From CAYUVA01 sp964448115 [NCBI: uncultured bacterium] (GTDB lineage: Bacteria > CAYUVA01), in contig CAYUVA010000012.1 in the NCBI GenBank assembly GCA_964448115.1, positions 1-64,000 of the forward strand: a DNA stretch of 64,000 bases, given 5' to 3'. Shown in pieces: positions 8,030 to 17,700 of the stretch. A program made the position numbers and the translations under genes. Below the pieces are notes generated by a model. It ran no database searches, was not told the DNA's origin, and was given only the letters and a program-made list of their open reading frames with translations. Numbering within the stretch: position 1 is the first letter of the stretch; each line of letters opens with the position of its first letter.

Positions 8030-9037
8030 TTATACCTTAATTACCTTTTTTCGCACCAGTTCGAGAAATAGCTCAACAAGTGTAGGATCTAATTGGGTCC
8101 CCTTAACTCCCGACATTATCATAATGGCTTCCTGGTGATCGAATCCCTTGCGATAGGCTCGGTCGCTGGTCAATGCATCATAGGTATCAGCAACAGCAAT
8201 TATCCTCCCGCCGAGTGGAATATCTCCCCCGGAGAGCTTCATCGGGTACCCCTTGCCATCATATCGCTCATGATGCGAAAGAATGGACTGCAGGATCTCC
8301 TTTTGGTTGATTATCGGCTTAAGGATGGTAACTGCTCTCTGTGGGTGCTGCTTCATGGCTTCGAATTCCTCCTCGCTCAGGCGACCGTTTTTATTCAATA
8401 TCGACTCGCTTACGCCGAATTTACCGATATCATGCAAAAATCCAGCGATCCTAAGATTTTCTAGCTTTTTATTCTCGAATCCGAGCGCCTTTCCCATTGC
8501 CTCTGCAATGCCGGCGACCCGTTCGCTGTGTCCTCTAAGGTATGGATCGCGCGCCTCGATTATGTTTGCATAGCTCAAGATAGAGCCGAGGAACATCTCT
8601 CGTATCTGCTGAGTCTTTTCCAATACCTTAAGTTCGAGATTCTCTCTGTATTCACGCAGCTCGATCTGCAAGCTGCGTTTTTCAAGCACCCTTTTTACGG
8701 TTGTGGAAAGCTCGGTGAGGTTCAAAGGCTTGATCAGGTAATGCTCCGCGCCTCCCACAAGGCACTCGATGGCTGTTTTTGTGTCAGACAAAGAGGTGAT
8801 CATCACCACCGCCAGCTCCTCGTACTTTGGTTTTACCCTTTTGAGCAGCCATTTCCCATCATAATTGGGCATACGAATATCGAGCAGGACAAGTGCGACC
8901 GGCTCTTGCTCGATGATCTCCAAGCCTTCTTTGCCGTTGGAGGCTTGCAGCGTGGAGTATCCCTCGTCTTCGAGGAATTCGGCGATCGATTCCCTATAAT
9001 CGATATCGTCCTCAACAAGTAATATGTATTCATCCAT
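8030..9037 (-). CDS. Response regulator with HD-GYP c-di-GMP phosphodiesterase domain
   Basis: An N-terminal receiver (about 1-120) has the paired acidic residues VEDD, the phosphoacceptor Asp in LLDIRMP, Thr in MITSLS and Lys in LIKPL. A coiled linker leads to an HD-GYP domain (about 160-330) with HSERV, HDIGKFG (about residue 205), the HH pair and the signature HHERYDGKGYP. HD-GYP domains hydrolyse cyclic di-GMP, so phosphorylation here probably changes second-messenger levels. A ribosome site (AAGGAG) sits upstream of the ATG. It leads a minus-strand operon transcribed away from the seven-gene signalling operon, with a shared intergenic region at 9038-9264. Confidence 0.92.
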   Translation of the reverse strand: MDEYILLVEDDIDYRESIAEFLEDEGYSTLQASNGKEGLEIIEQEPVALVLLDIRMPNYDGKWLLKRVKPKYEELAVVMITSLSDTKTAIECLVGGAEHYLIKPLNLTELSTTVKRVLEKRSLQIELREYRENLELKVLEKTQQIREMFLGSILSYANIIEARDPYLRGHSERVAGIAEAMGKALGFENKKLENLRIAGFLHDIGKFGVSESILNKNGRLSEEEFEAMKQHPQRAVTILKPIINQKEILQSILSHHERYDGKGYPMKLSGGDIPLGGRIIAVADTYDALTSDRAYRKGFDHQEAIMIMSGVKGTQLDPTLVELFLELVRKKVIKV

Positions 9038-9145
9038 TATGCTCAGGCTCCTTGTTTTTAAGGATAATCGGTCGAGTCAGGGGTGGATGTTAAGGGGCAA
9101 AGCCTACACTCACAACCAGCAGTGTACTAAACTCTCCATGTTTCC

Positions 9146-9175
9146 TTGACAATGCCATGGCTTATAGCCTATATA
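9146..9175 (+). promoter_or_regulatory. Putative sigma-70-type promoter for the signalling operon
   Basis: TTGACA at 9146-9151 is a perfect -35 hexamer. TATATA at 9170-9175 lies 18 bases downstream and matches four of six -10 positions, in an AT-rich stretch. Transcription would begin near 9182, giving an 80-base leader before the ATG at 9265, which has a strong AGGAGG ribosome site. It is based on consensus matching only. Confidence 0.5.
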
Positions 9176-9264
9176 TTATTGTAATAAAAAAATTTATCAA
9201 AGGGCTTATAACAAGGCAATCGCAACTAAATGCTTCTTGCTTAACTTAAAAAAGGAGGCAGCTT

Positions 9265-9561
9265 ATGAATCAACACCAGAGGGCTATTATCCAGCAGCAG
9301 ATGGATATCTTAAAAAAAAATATCCGAGGGGATGCAACCAGATATACCCTGCACGAATTCAAGAAGAACCTGGTTCAATGGAAACAAACAACGCTAGATT
9401 GCCTGGAGGAAGCCTTCAAGGATGACAAGCAAGTCATCCACCAGTTTAACAAGCATTGGGAGAACATTGAGAGGATCAACTGGGATTCAGCACATAAGAA
9501 CGAGATCCTGAAAAGTGTGATCTATAGAATGCATGAGTTTTTGACACAGCTAATTAGATAA
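9265..9561 (+). CDS. Small predicted all-helical protein of unknown function
   Basis: This encodes 98 residues without cysteines, a signal peptide or a membrane segment. The sequence is charged and amphipathic, and a bundle of three or four helices is likely (segments around residues 1-20, 27-50, 52-72 and 76-98). It contains histidines but no HxLKG motif, so it is not a recognisable Hpt phosphotransfer domain. AAGGAGG lies a few bases before the ATG, which predicts strong translation. As first gene of the receiver/kinase operon, 20 bases ahead of the next start, it may be a sensor accessory, an inhibitor or a kinase partner. I do not recognise a family. Confidence 0.75.
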   Translation: MNQHQRAIIQQQMDILKKNIRGDATRYTLHEFKKNLVQWKQTTLDCLEEAFKDDKQVIHQFNKHWENIERINWDSAHKNEILKSVIYRMHEFLTQLIR

Positions 9562-9580
9562 GATCGGGCAGGTGAATTAC

Positions 9581-10741
9581 ATGTCTGAGGTTAGGAAAGC
9601 TCGTATCCTGATCGTTGATGATGATCATCATGTGCGAGAGATGCTTGAGGAGTTCTTTATCCTGGAGGGATTCGAGGTAGATACGGCGGTAGATGGCGAG
9701 GATGGCTATCAAAGGGCGACCGAGAAGGATTACGACCTGGTGATCTCAGACATCAAGATGCCGCGCATGGATGGCATCAAGCTGCTGGAGAAGCTGAAAA
9801 GCTATGATGAAGAGCTGATCGTCATCCTGCTCACCGCTTACGCCGAGATGGACTCGGCTATCCAGGCTATCAGGCTTGGCGCCAATGACTTCATCTTAAA
9901 GCCAATCGTCAGCTTCGATGCGCTATTGATCAGCATCGATAGGCTGCTGGAGAATAAAAGACTGAGACAGGAAAATATCAGGCTGCTGGAGGATCTGAAG
10001 ATAAAAAACGAGAAGTTACAAAAACAGTATCAAGAGCTTGAGCGCCTCCAGGAGCTGAAAAGAGACCTTACCGATATGATAGTCCACGATCTGAAAAGCC
10101 CCCTGGCAGCCCTGGTGGCGAGTATAGAGATGGACTTGAGAAACCTGGCTAAGGGGAAGCTGGATCGTTTGCCTGATCGCATGAAGAAGGAGCTGGAGAT
10201 CTGCCGCAGCATGACCGACCAGATAACAAACCTTCTCGATATCGACAAGATGGAGGAAGGTAAGCTAACCCCTAAGCTAGAAGACCATGATCTGATCGAT
10301 ATCATCCAGGAGAAGATCGACCTTCATAAAAATCAGGCACAGTCGCATGGGCTATATCTTAAGATGGAGGCGAGTTACGATTCTGTAAAGCTGCCGGTAG
10401 ATAGATCGCTTATCGCCAGGGTGGTAGATAACCTGGTATTCAACGCCTTGAAACATACCACTAGCGGGGGAGTTACCGTAAAATTGAGCAGCGATAATGA
10501 TAAAGTTAAAGTCAGCGTCATCGACACTGGTCCGGGAATAGAGAAGGAGCTTCACGAGCTTATCTTCCAAAAGTATGTTCAGGGTGAGAAAAGAGATGCG
10601 ATCATGTCCCACAATACCGGGCTTGGATTGACCTTCTGCAAGATGGCAATAGAGGCACACGGCGGCAAGATCTGGGTGGAGAGTGAACTCGGCAAGGGAA
10701 GCAGCTTCATCTTTACTCTGCCGACAAAATCTGAAAATTAA
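9581..10741 (+). CDS. Hybrid protein: receiver domain followed by histidine kinase
   Basis: The 386-residue protein starts with a receiver (about 6-120: VDDDHH, phosphoacceptor in ISDIKMP, LTAYAE, LKPI). A long coiled coil (about 125-165) leads to HisKA with IVHDLKSPLA (His about 168) and a HATPase domain with N box NLVFNALKHT, DTGPGI and NTGLGLTF. Having the receiver first means an upstream kinase may control this kinase, as in phosphorelays or in RcsC/Bphp-associated REC-HKs. There are no membrane segments. The frame extends back to a GTG at 9572, but the ATG at 9581 has CAGGTGA at good spacing. It shares architecture and size with the next gene, probably a tandem duplication that has diverged. 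Confidence 0.9.
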   Translation: MSEVRKARILIVDDDHHVREMLEEFFILEGFEVDTAVDGEDGYQRATEKDYDLVISDIKMPRMDGIKLLEKLKSYDEELIVILLTAYAEMDSAIQAIRLGANDFILKPIVSFDALLISIDRLLENKRLRQENIRLLEDLKIKNEKLQKQYQELERLQELKRDLTDMIVHDLKSPLAALVASIEMDLRNLAKGKLDRLPDRMKKELEICRSMTDQITNLLDIDKMEEGKLTPKLEDHDLIDIIQEKIDLHKNQAQSHGLYLKMEASYDSVKLPVDRSLIARVVDNLVFNALKHTTSGGVTVKLSSDNDKVKVSVIDTGPGIEKELHELIFQKYVQGEKRDAIMSHNTGLGLTFCKMAIEAHGGKIWVESELGKGSSFIFTLPTKSEN

Positions 10742-10750
10742 TACAACTCG

Positions 10751-11926
10751 ATGACTGGAAACACCGAACTAAATAAGCAAATTAAGGATAAGCGTACAGC
10801 TCAGCCCAAGTTACTCATCGTCGATGATAACCGCAGTTTCCTGGAGACCTGCGTGGAATTCTTCAGCGAGGAGGGTTTTACGGTAGATCAGGCGGCAAGC
10901 GGTAATGAAGCACTTAGCTTGCTCGCTGAGAGCAATTATGATGTGATCCTTTCCGATATCGCCATGCCGGGACTTAGCGGTATCGATCTTTTAGAGCATA
11001 TAAGAAATCGGGGCATAGATACCCCCGTTATCCTGGTAACCGCTTATGGCTCCCTGGATACAGCAGTTAAGGCACTTAAACAAGGGGTATTCGACTTTAT
11101 CCTCAAACCGGTCAACATGGAAGACCTGCTTATGCGGGTACAAAAGAGCCTGGAGTTCTCTTATCTTATGCAAGAGAAGTTCGAGCTTTACGAGCAACTG
11201 CGCGAAAAGGAGAAGCAGGAACGAGCCAAGGATGAGTTCATATCCATAATCTCCCATGAGCTGAAGACGCCGGTTACGATAATTCGTAACTATATAGAGG
11301 TTATCGAGGCGTTGCTTCAAAACGATAAGGATGATGAGAAGATCAAAATATTGAGTATAATCAAAGATCAACTGGAGAGGCTTCGTCGTGATATTCACAA
11401 CCTGCTCTTCTTTTCACAGGTCAGTTCCAGCGAGTATGAACCAGCGGTCAGCGAGGTCGAGCTATCCAAGCTGGTCGGCTCAGTGGTCGAAAACTACCGC
11501 AACCTGGCAAATGAAAAAAAACTACTATTAGCTGTTGAGATCGCTGAAGGGATATGGATGAAAGGGGATGGACGGCTGCTGGAGATGATGATCTCCAACC
11601 TGGTAGATAATGCGATAAAATTCAGCCATGAGGGTACGATTCAAGTATCGCTAACCAGGCTGGGTGATTCCATCAGGTTGATCGTCTCCGACCAGGGCAT
11701 CGGCATCCCCTCCGAGTCGATCAGCAAGATCTTCGATCGCTTCAGCCAGCTCGATTCTCACATGACGCGAAGGCACACTGGGGCAGGGCTGGGGCTGGCA
11801 ATAGTCAAAAACGCGGTGAACACACATAGGGGGAAGATAAAAGTGGATAGTAAGCCCGGCAAGGGAACCACCTTTACGGTTACCCTACCTGTAGATAGGA
11901 GTAAGATAAATGGAATCAAAAGATAA
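10751..11926 (+). CDS. Hybrid protein: receiver domain followed by histidine kinase (second copy)
   Basis: This 391-residue protein has the same order as its upstream neighbour. The receiver (about 18-130) has IVDDNR, LSDIAMP, VTAYGS and LKPVN. A linker helix follows, then HisKA with IISHELKTPV (His about 169), and HATPase with NLVDNAIKFS, DQGIGI and GAGLGLAI. All kinase and receiver residues needed for activity are present. The gene begins nine bases after the previous stop and overlaps the next gene by 17 bases, so it lies in a tightly packed operon. It is a soluble kinase and its input is probably phosphorylation of its own receiver. Confidence 0.9.
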   Translation: MTGNTELNKQIKDKRTAQPKLLIVDDNRSFLETCVEFFSEEGFTVDQAASGNEALSLLAESNYDVILSDIAMPGLSGIDLLEHIRNRGIDTPVILVTAYGSLDTAVKALKQGVFDFILKPVNMEDLLMRVQKSLEFSYLMQEKFELYEQLREKEKQERAKDEFISIISHELKTPVTIIRNYIEVIEALLQNDKDDEKIKILSIIKDQLERLRRDIHNLLFFSQVSSSEYEPAVSEVELSKLVGSVVENYRNLANEKKLLLAVEIAEGIWMKGDGRLLEMMISNLVDNAIKFSHEGTIQVSLTRLGDSIRLIVSDQGIGIPSESISKIFDRFSQLDSHMTRRHTGAGLGLAIVKNAVNTHRGKIKVDSKPGKGTTFTVTLPVDRSKINGIKR

Positions 11927-12287
11927 ACGACAGATACTGATCCTGGATGATGAGTATCATCTGGCGCAATCCACTGCCATAGTACTCAAGATGAAGGGAT
12001 ATAAGTGCGATATAGCCCTGGATGTAGATGAGGGTCTTGAGTTGATAAAGTCCAAGGAATACCAGCTTATCCTGCTCGATATAATGCTGCCCGGTAAGGA
12101 TGGCTGGCGCTTCCTGGAGCAGCTACGCAAGGATAATAAGAACAAGCATATAGCGGTGATCGCATTTACGGCTAAGGAATATCTGAACATCGAGAAGCTG
12201 GTGAAAGAGAAGGGCTTGCAAGGTTTCTTGGCAAAGCCCTTTGAGCCGTCCGAACTTCTAGCTATCATTCGCAAGGTATTAAAGTAG
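11910..12287 (+). CDS. Single-domain response regulator (CheY-like)
   Basis: This is a stand-alone receiver of 125 residues with no output domain. ILDDEY gives the acidic pocket, LLDIMLP the phosphoacceptor Asp, AFTAKE the switch Thr and LAKPF the conserved Lys. Such proteins act as shuttles in phosphorelays or as allosteric regulators. The start overlaps the end of the preceding kinase gene by 17 bases, suggesting coupled translation. It could carry phosphate between the two hybrid kinases and the downstream PAS kinase or activator; this is positional inference. Confidence 0.9.
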   Translation: MESKDKRQILILDDEYHLAQSTAIVLKMKGYKCDIALDVDEGLELIKSKEYQLILLDIMLPGKDGWRFLEQLRKDNKNKHIAVIAFTAKEYLNIEKLVKEKGLQGFLAKPFEPSELLAIIRKVLK

Positions 12288-12302
12288 TGGAGTTTTTGAA
12301 CC

Positions 12303-13328
12303 ATGAGCGATCAAAAGAGCATAAGCGACAGGATACTTGAAGTCTGCCAGATTCCATTGCTGGTGGTAGATGCTGACTGCAAGATGGTTTATCTGAATCC
12401 GGCTATGGATCAACTGGTCTCTCAGTGCGGGTTTGAGGATGACCTCGATGGCTTTATAGAGCGCATGAAAAAGCAGTTATCGATCTATATCAACGGTATT
12501 CTCGATGGACTCTTTGCGAAGTATAATAATAAGATCGACCTGTGTGATAGAGAACTCTTCGTGTCCCTTTTTTGCTTGGATGAGGATAAAAAGCAGGTTT
12601 TGCTCCAGGTAGAAGATCGAACAGGGATCAAGCAACAGGAGCGCTTTCGTTTCACCCAGATAGCTGAGCTGGTTCATAGACTTCGCTCGCCGCTGACCGC
12701 CATAAATATATCGATGAATATGCTCCAGGAGAGCAGGGGGGATCTATCCGAGGATGAGCAGAATACGCTAATAAGAAACGCCAGACAAGAAACCAAGCGT
12801 TTCATCGTACTATTGAACAACCTGCGAGATCTTTTATTGATCGAATCCGGAATCATGTCCAGCCAGATAAATCTCGACGAATGCAATCTTAGGGATATCA
12901 TCGACGATGCAATAGGAAGCCTGGAGGCTATAATAAAAGAAAAAGGTATCGAGCTATCCTACTCGCCGGAGCTTTTCGATCACCTGGTGATCACCGATCG
13001 CATGAGGCTCACCCAGGTGGTGGCTAACATACTCTCCAATGCGATGCAATTCTCGCCGAGAGGCTCTACCGTGGGCATAAGCTGCTATGATGAGGAGGAT
13101 CACCTGCGCATTACCGTCTCCGATCGCGGGATCGGCATCCCACAAAAGGAGCTAGCCTTCATATTCGACAAGTTCTACCGGGGCAGTTCACCCGAGGTGC
13201 GCATGGTGCCTGGGGACGGCATCGGACTATATATCAGCAAACATCTGCTTCAGATATTAGGCGGGGAGATAGAGGTGCTCTCTACATGGGGCAAGGGCAC
13301 CCAGGTAGAGATTAAACTCTGGACATAA
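12303..13328 (+). CDS. PAS-domain histidine kinase with atypical H box
   Basis: The protein has 341 residues: a PAS-like domain (about 8-110, with LLVVDADCKMVYLNPAMD), HisKA and HATPase. The H box reads LVHRLRSPLTA, with His about residue 125 followed by Arg. Most kinases have Glu or Asp there, a residue that helps autophosphorylation and phosphatase reactions. The ATP-binding lobe looks complete: NILSNAMQFSP, DRGIGI and GDGIGLYIS. It may therefore be a weak kinase, a phosphotransfer scaffold or an unusual variant. It sits between the single receiver and the sigma-54 activator, so those are its likely partners. Confidence 0.87.
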   Translation: MSDQKSISDRILEVCQIPLLVVDADCKMVYLNPAMDQLVSQCGFEDDLDGFIERMKKQLSIYINGILDGLFAKYNNKIDLCDRELFVSLFCLDEDKKQVLLQVEDRTGIKQQERFRFTQIAELVHRLRSPLTAINISMNMLQESRGDLSEDEQNTLIRNARQETKRFIVLLNNLRDLLLIESGIMSSQINLDECNLRDIIDDAIGSLEAIIKEKGIELSYSPELFDHLVITDRMRLTQVVANILSNAMQFSPRGSTVGISCYDEEDHLRITVSDRGIGIPQKELAFIFDKFYRGSSPEVRMVPGDGIGLYISKHLLQILGGEIEVLSTWGKGTQVEIKLWT

Positions 13329-13341
13329 GAAGCATACCATT

Positions 13342-14733
13342 ATGAGTTTCAATATACTTATAGTTGAGCCAAAGACCAAGCACCGCGATTTACTACGCAA
13401 TATGCTATTGCAATGGGGATATATGGTAAAGACGGCAAGCTCAGCCGAGGAGGCATTGGAGGAGATTCGCAGACAACAATTCTCCTTGGTTTTGGTAGAT
13501 TATGATCAGCCCCAGGAGCGAGCCGCCATCACAAGTTCGCTGGACAAAAACCTTGCCGATTACTCGCTTTTTTATATTTCCGAGAAGGCAAAAGCCCCTG
13601 ACATTGTGGATGGGTTAAAAAGCGGTGCGGATAACTTCTTCGTTCTCCCCCTGGACATAGACTCCTTTAAAAAGGCAGTCAGCGATATTTACCACAAACA
13701 TAAAAAGAGCAAACATAGGAAACTGACCAAGCAGCGTCAACGGGAGGCTTATTCCATAGATAGCCTGATCGGCTCCAGTAAGCCGATGATGGAGCTAAAA
13801 ACTAAGCTGCGCAGGATATGCCAAAGCAAGGCTTCAACCGTCCTTATCACCGGCGATAGCGGGGTTGGCAAGGGGCTGGTCGCTCGCATCATCCACTACA
13901 ACAGCGACCGAGCTGATCAACCATTCGTGGAGCTTAACTGCAGCGCTATACCCGAATCTTTGCTGGAGATGGAACTATTCGGCTATGTGGAGGGCGCATT
14001 TACCGACGCGAAGAAGGACAAGAAGGGGCTTTTGGAGATCGCGGATCAAGGGAGTTTGTTCCTTGATGAGATCAGCGATATGCCGATGCTTCTCCAGGTC
14101 AAGCTGCTCAAAGCGATCGAGGAAAAGACCTTCCGTAAGCTCGGAGCCACCTCTGATGAGCTTGTTGATGTGCGCATTATAACCGCAACCAATCGAGATC
14201 TAGGTGAACAGATCCGGTTGGGGAACTTTCGAGAGGATCTTTTCTATCGATTGAATGTTATTGGGCTTCACATTCCGCCCTTGAGGGAACGCCCCGAGGA
14301 TATCGAGGAGTTGAGCTATCATTTTATTGAGAAATTCAATACGGAGTTTGGCCGCAATGTCAGTAGCCTTCATCCTCAAACGCTCAAGATCTTCAAAGAA
14401 TATCACTGGAACGGTAATGTACGAGAGCTTTCCAACCTTATAGAAAGGATCATGCTACTGGAGGAGATAGAGACTATAACCCCGGATGTACTTCCCAAGG
14501 AGATGCTAAAGGCAACAGGATACACCGCATCAGCTTTTGATAGCGGCAAAAAGCACTTTTTCGAGCTGCCCAAGGATGGAATTTCGCTTGAGGAGGTGGA
14601 GAAAGATCTAATTGCACAGGCGGTAAAGCGTGCCGGTGGCAATATCGCCGAGGCATGCCGGCTGCTAGGGCTTAGTCGTGAGACTTTGCGCTATCGGATA
14701 AAAAAATACAACATTGAGGTGCAGCGCAGGTAG
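13342..14733 (+). CDS. NtrC-family sigma-54 activator with degenerate receiver
   Basis: The 463-residue protein has three parts. The N-terminal receiver-like domain (about 1-125) keeps an Asp in LVDYDQP but has VEPKTKH where the acidic pair is normally found and FVLPLD in place of the invariant Lys-Pro, so normal phosphorylation is doubtful. The AAA+ domain (about 145-375) has Walker A GDSGVGKG, ELFGYVEGAFTDA (the GAFTGA sigma-54 contact loop with Gly to Asp), Walker B SLFLDEIS, and arginine fingers near FREDLFYRLN. The C-terminal Fis-type HTH (about 430-460) includes GGNIAEACRLLGLSRETLRYRI. It should activate RpoN-dependent promoters, though no -24/-12 site was identified. It lies 13 bases after the PAS kinase gene. 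Confidence 0.9.
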   Translation: MSFNILIVEPKTKHRDLLRNMLLQWGYMVKTASSAEEALEEIRRQQFSLVLVDYDQPQERAAITSSLDKNLADYSLFYISEKAKAPDIVDGLKSGADNFFVLPLDIDSFKKAVSDIYHKHKKSKHRKLTKQRQREAYSIDSLIGSSKPMMELKTKLRRICQSKASTVLITGDSGVGKGLVARIIHYNSDRADQPFVELNCSAIPESLLEMELFGYVEGAFTDAKKDKKGLLEIADQGSLFLDEISDMPMLLQVKLLKAIEEKTFRKLGATSDELVDVRIITATNRDLGEQIRLGNFREDLFYRLNVIGLHIPPLRERPEDIEELSYHFIEKFNTEFGRNVSSLHPQTLKIFKEYHWNGNVRELSNLIERIMLLEEIETITPDVLPKEMLKATGYTASAFDSGKKHFFELPKDGISLEEVEKDLIAQAVKRAGGNIAEACRLLGLSRETLRYRIKKYNIEVQRR

Positions 14734-14738
14734 GTTAC

Positions 14739-17700
14739 TTGCTCAATAACCGACCTGGCTTGCACTTATTCTATTATAGCTTGACCGAGAAGCAAAAAAA
14801 ATCCGAATCCCTCCAGGAGTTGGTCAGCTCATTCGTGCCCGAGCACATATTACCCTACCTATCTGAGCAGAGGCTGCTCACCTTCAAGGGTGAACGAAGG
14901 CGGCTTAGCATCCTTTTCGCTGATATCAGCGGTTTCACCAGCCTCTCCGAGCAGCTTGATCCTGAACAGGTCATCGGCCTGGTCAACCAATTCTTCCTGC
15001 GGGTAATCGAGATCTCACGAAGCAAGCTCGGTGTGGTCGATAAATTCTTAGGCGATGCTGCCCTTATAATTTTTGGCGCCAGTAGATATACCGGATTAGA
15101 GTCGGTACTGGCAATCAAGACCGCATTGGAGCTTGTAAGGATGGTGGAAAGCGAAAAATTCACCATCTTGAACAGCTCTGAACCGATAAAAATCGGAATC
15201 AAGGTAGGAATTAACACCGGCAGAGTAGTTGCCGGTATCGTGGGAGGTAAACACAAGCGGGAATATACAGTCATCGGAGACGAGGTAAACCTGGCTTCTC
15301 GCATAGAAGATCTGGCTCAAACCGGTGAGATACTTGTAAGCCACCAGACCATGCTGGAAGCAAAAGATCACTTCGAGTTCGAGGACCTGGGGTACAAAAA
15401 GCTCAAGGGTAAATCAGAGCCTTTGCGCATATACAAGGTGCTTGGCAGCAAGAAAATAGGGAAAGTCATCGAAAAAAAGCGCCAGCTTTTCAGGTTCGTG
15501 GATAGAGAGAAGGAGATCGCTTCCTTCGAGGAACTTCTAAGATCCGATAATAAAAGCATCCGATCGGTTGCGGTAACCGGCGATACCGGCATCGGTAAGA
15601 CCGAATTGATCGGCAAGCTGAGAGACAAGTTGCAACAGGTCAACTACCAGATATTTGAGGCTGGTGGACAAGGCTGGTGGGGGGAGACTGTGCTTGCGCC
15701 TGTAAGGGCTGTCTTCAGGCAACTATTGAAGACGCAAGAGGTGCCCCTGGATAGGCTCAAGGAATACCTGGATGAAGCATTAGCTGCCATAGCGGATAAA
15801 ACATGGCATAAGCAGGCAGACCGCGAGGTATCAAAGGAGTTAATAAATGATCCCAACATCGAGGATCTATTATTCTTCTTGTGCAGCCATACCGATAACT
15901 ATTCGCTGATCGAGCACCTGGGTTCTAGCCGACTGAGGGAGAATATACTCGCTTTATTATCTCTTGTCGCAAGCGCTAAAAGCCATGAAGCTCCTATATC
16001 ATTTATATTCGATGATCTGGAGGGTTACGATTCATTGAGTGTGGAGGTTATATCCGATCTTGTGGCAAGTCGGGCAATTGAAGGCGCCATCATTATACTC
16101 GGCTATGAGAGATCATATTTCAAGGCTGATTTGCTGAATAATAGATGCGACCTGGTGCTGGTGCTAAAGCCTTTGGAGCCGGGGATGCTTCGCGCCGCTG
16201 CCTCGATGTTTGTCAAAAAGCATCCCCAAGTAAGCCCGATCATGAACAGGATCATCCAGGCATCTGGTGGCATACCCCTGGTATTCAAGGAGATGCTCAA
16301 TGCGCTAGCGCAACAGCCCGCTGAATCACTGGAAAAGGCATCAACCTCGCTACTGGGAGATCTGCAAGGCTCCCAGGCGCTGGAACAGGTAGCGCTGAGC
16401 CGTTTCGATGCCCTATCGGTTCTACAAAAAGACATCATCCGCTTTGCCTCTATCTTGGATGCTCCCTTCTCGATAGATCTAATTGCACGATTTTTCCCGT
16501 TCGACAAGGAGCTTGTGCATGATGAGATCAAACTGCTTGCCGATCGAGGTTTCTTTACAACAAGTCAAAGTCCAAGCGGGCAGGTTGTGTATAAACTTGC
16601 TCGACCATTCTTCGCTGATGCGATCTATCAAACCATCCTAAAGGATCAGAGAAGGGAAATGCATCAAAAGATAGCCGATACCCTTGAATCGTTGAGCTAC
16701 CATGATCCTAATCGAAGCAATAGAAGCCTGGCTCTACATTTTCACCATGCAGGCATCGACCACAAGGCATATTACTATCTGCTGGATCTGGCAGAGTCCT
16801 TAAGCAGCGTCGATGCACACCGAGAAGCTATCGAATACCTCGAATTGGCTGGCATGCACCTTCCAGGTTCACCATCAGATAAGGCTAATGAACGGGCGCG
16901 CTTGAACCTGAAGCTGGGGAGTTCTTACGAGGCTTTGGGAATGTGGGACAAGGCACAAAATATATACCTGGAGACGGTAGCGATATTCCGAGATGCCAAA
17001 GACATAAACGAGATAACCGCCAAGGCTTACGCCAGCCTGGGGAGCATCCTGATAAACAAGGGCGAATGGAAGGCTGCCCAAAGTTACCTGGATAAGGCAA
17101 ATTCATATTATATCGAAAAGGAAGACCTGGAGGGCATGTTCAATACCTACAACCAAAGGGGTATCCTAGAGATACAACAGGGGAATCTGGAGGCGGGATT
17201 CGGCTTCTTCAACAAAGCGCTTGAATGCGGCCAAAGACTGAAGGATCCCCGGCTACAGTCATCAGCCTTGGTCAATCTCGGCATAGCCTATAATATTTCC
17301 GGCAAGCGCAAGGATGCGATTGCTGCATATCTGAAGTCGCTGCCGCTGTTCGAGTTTATGGGCGATTTCAATGCCATAGCCCGCACCTACCATAATCTTG
17401 GCATGACCTACCGGGACCTGAAAAGATTCAAAGATGCAGAGAACTATTACAGAAAGGCTCTGGAGATCCTGCGCCGTTGTATGGATTATCATCTGTCAGG
17501 AATGACCTACATGAACCTCTCTGATGCATTAGGCGAGCAGGGAGACACTCGTGCTGCACTAAGCTTCAATGAGCGCGCCGAGCAATTTCTTATGCGCGTC
17601 GGCGATGAGCTTGCCCTGGCGGACTGTAGGAGGATAAAGGGCAAGATACTCCACAAGGCAGGAAAGAATAGTTTAAGCCTCCAGGCATACCAGGAGGCAG

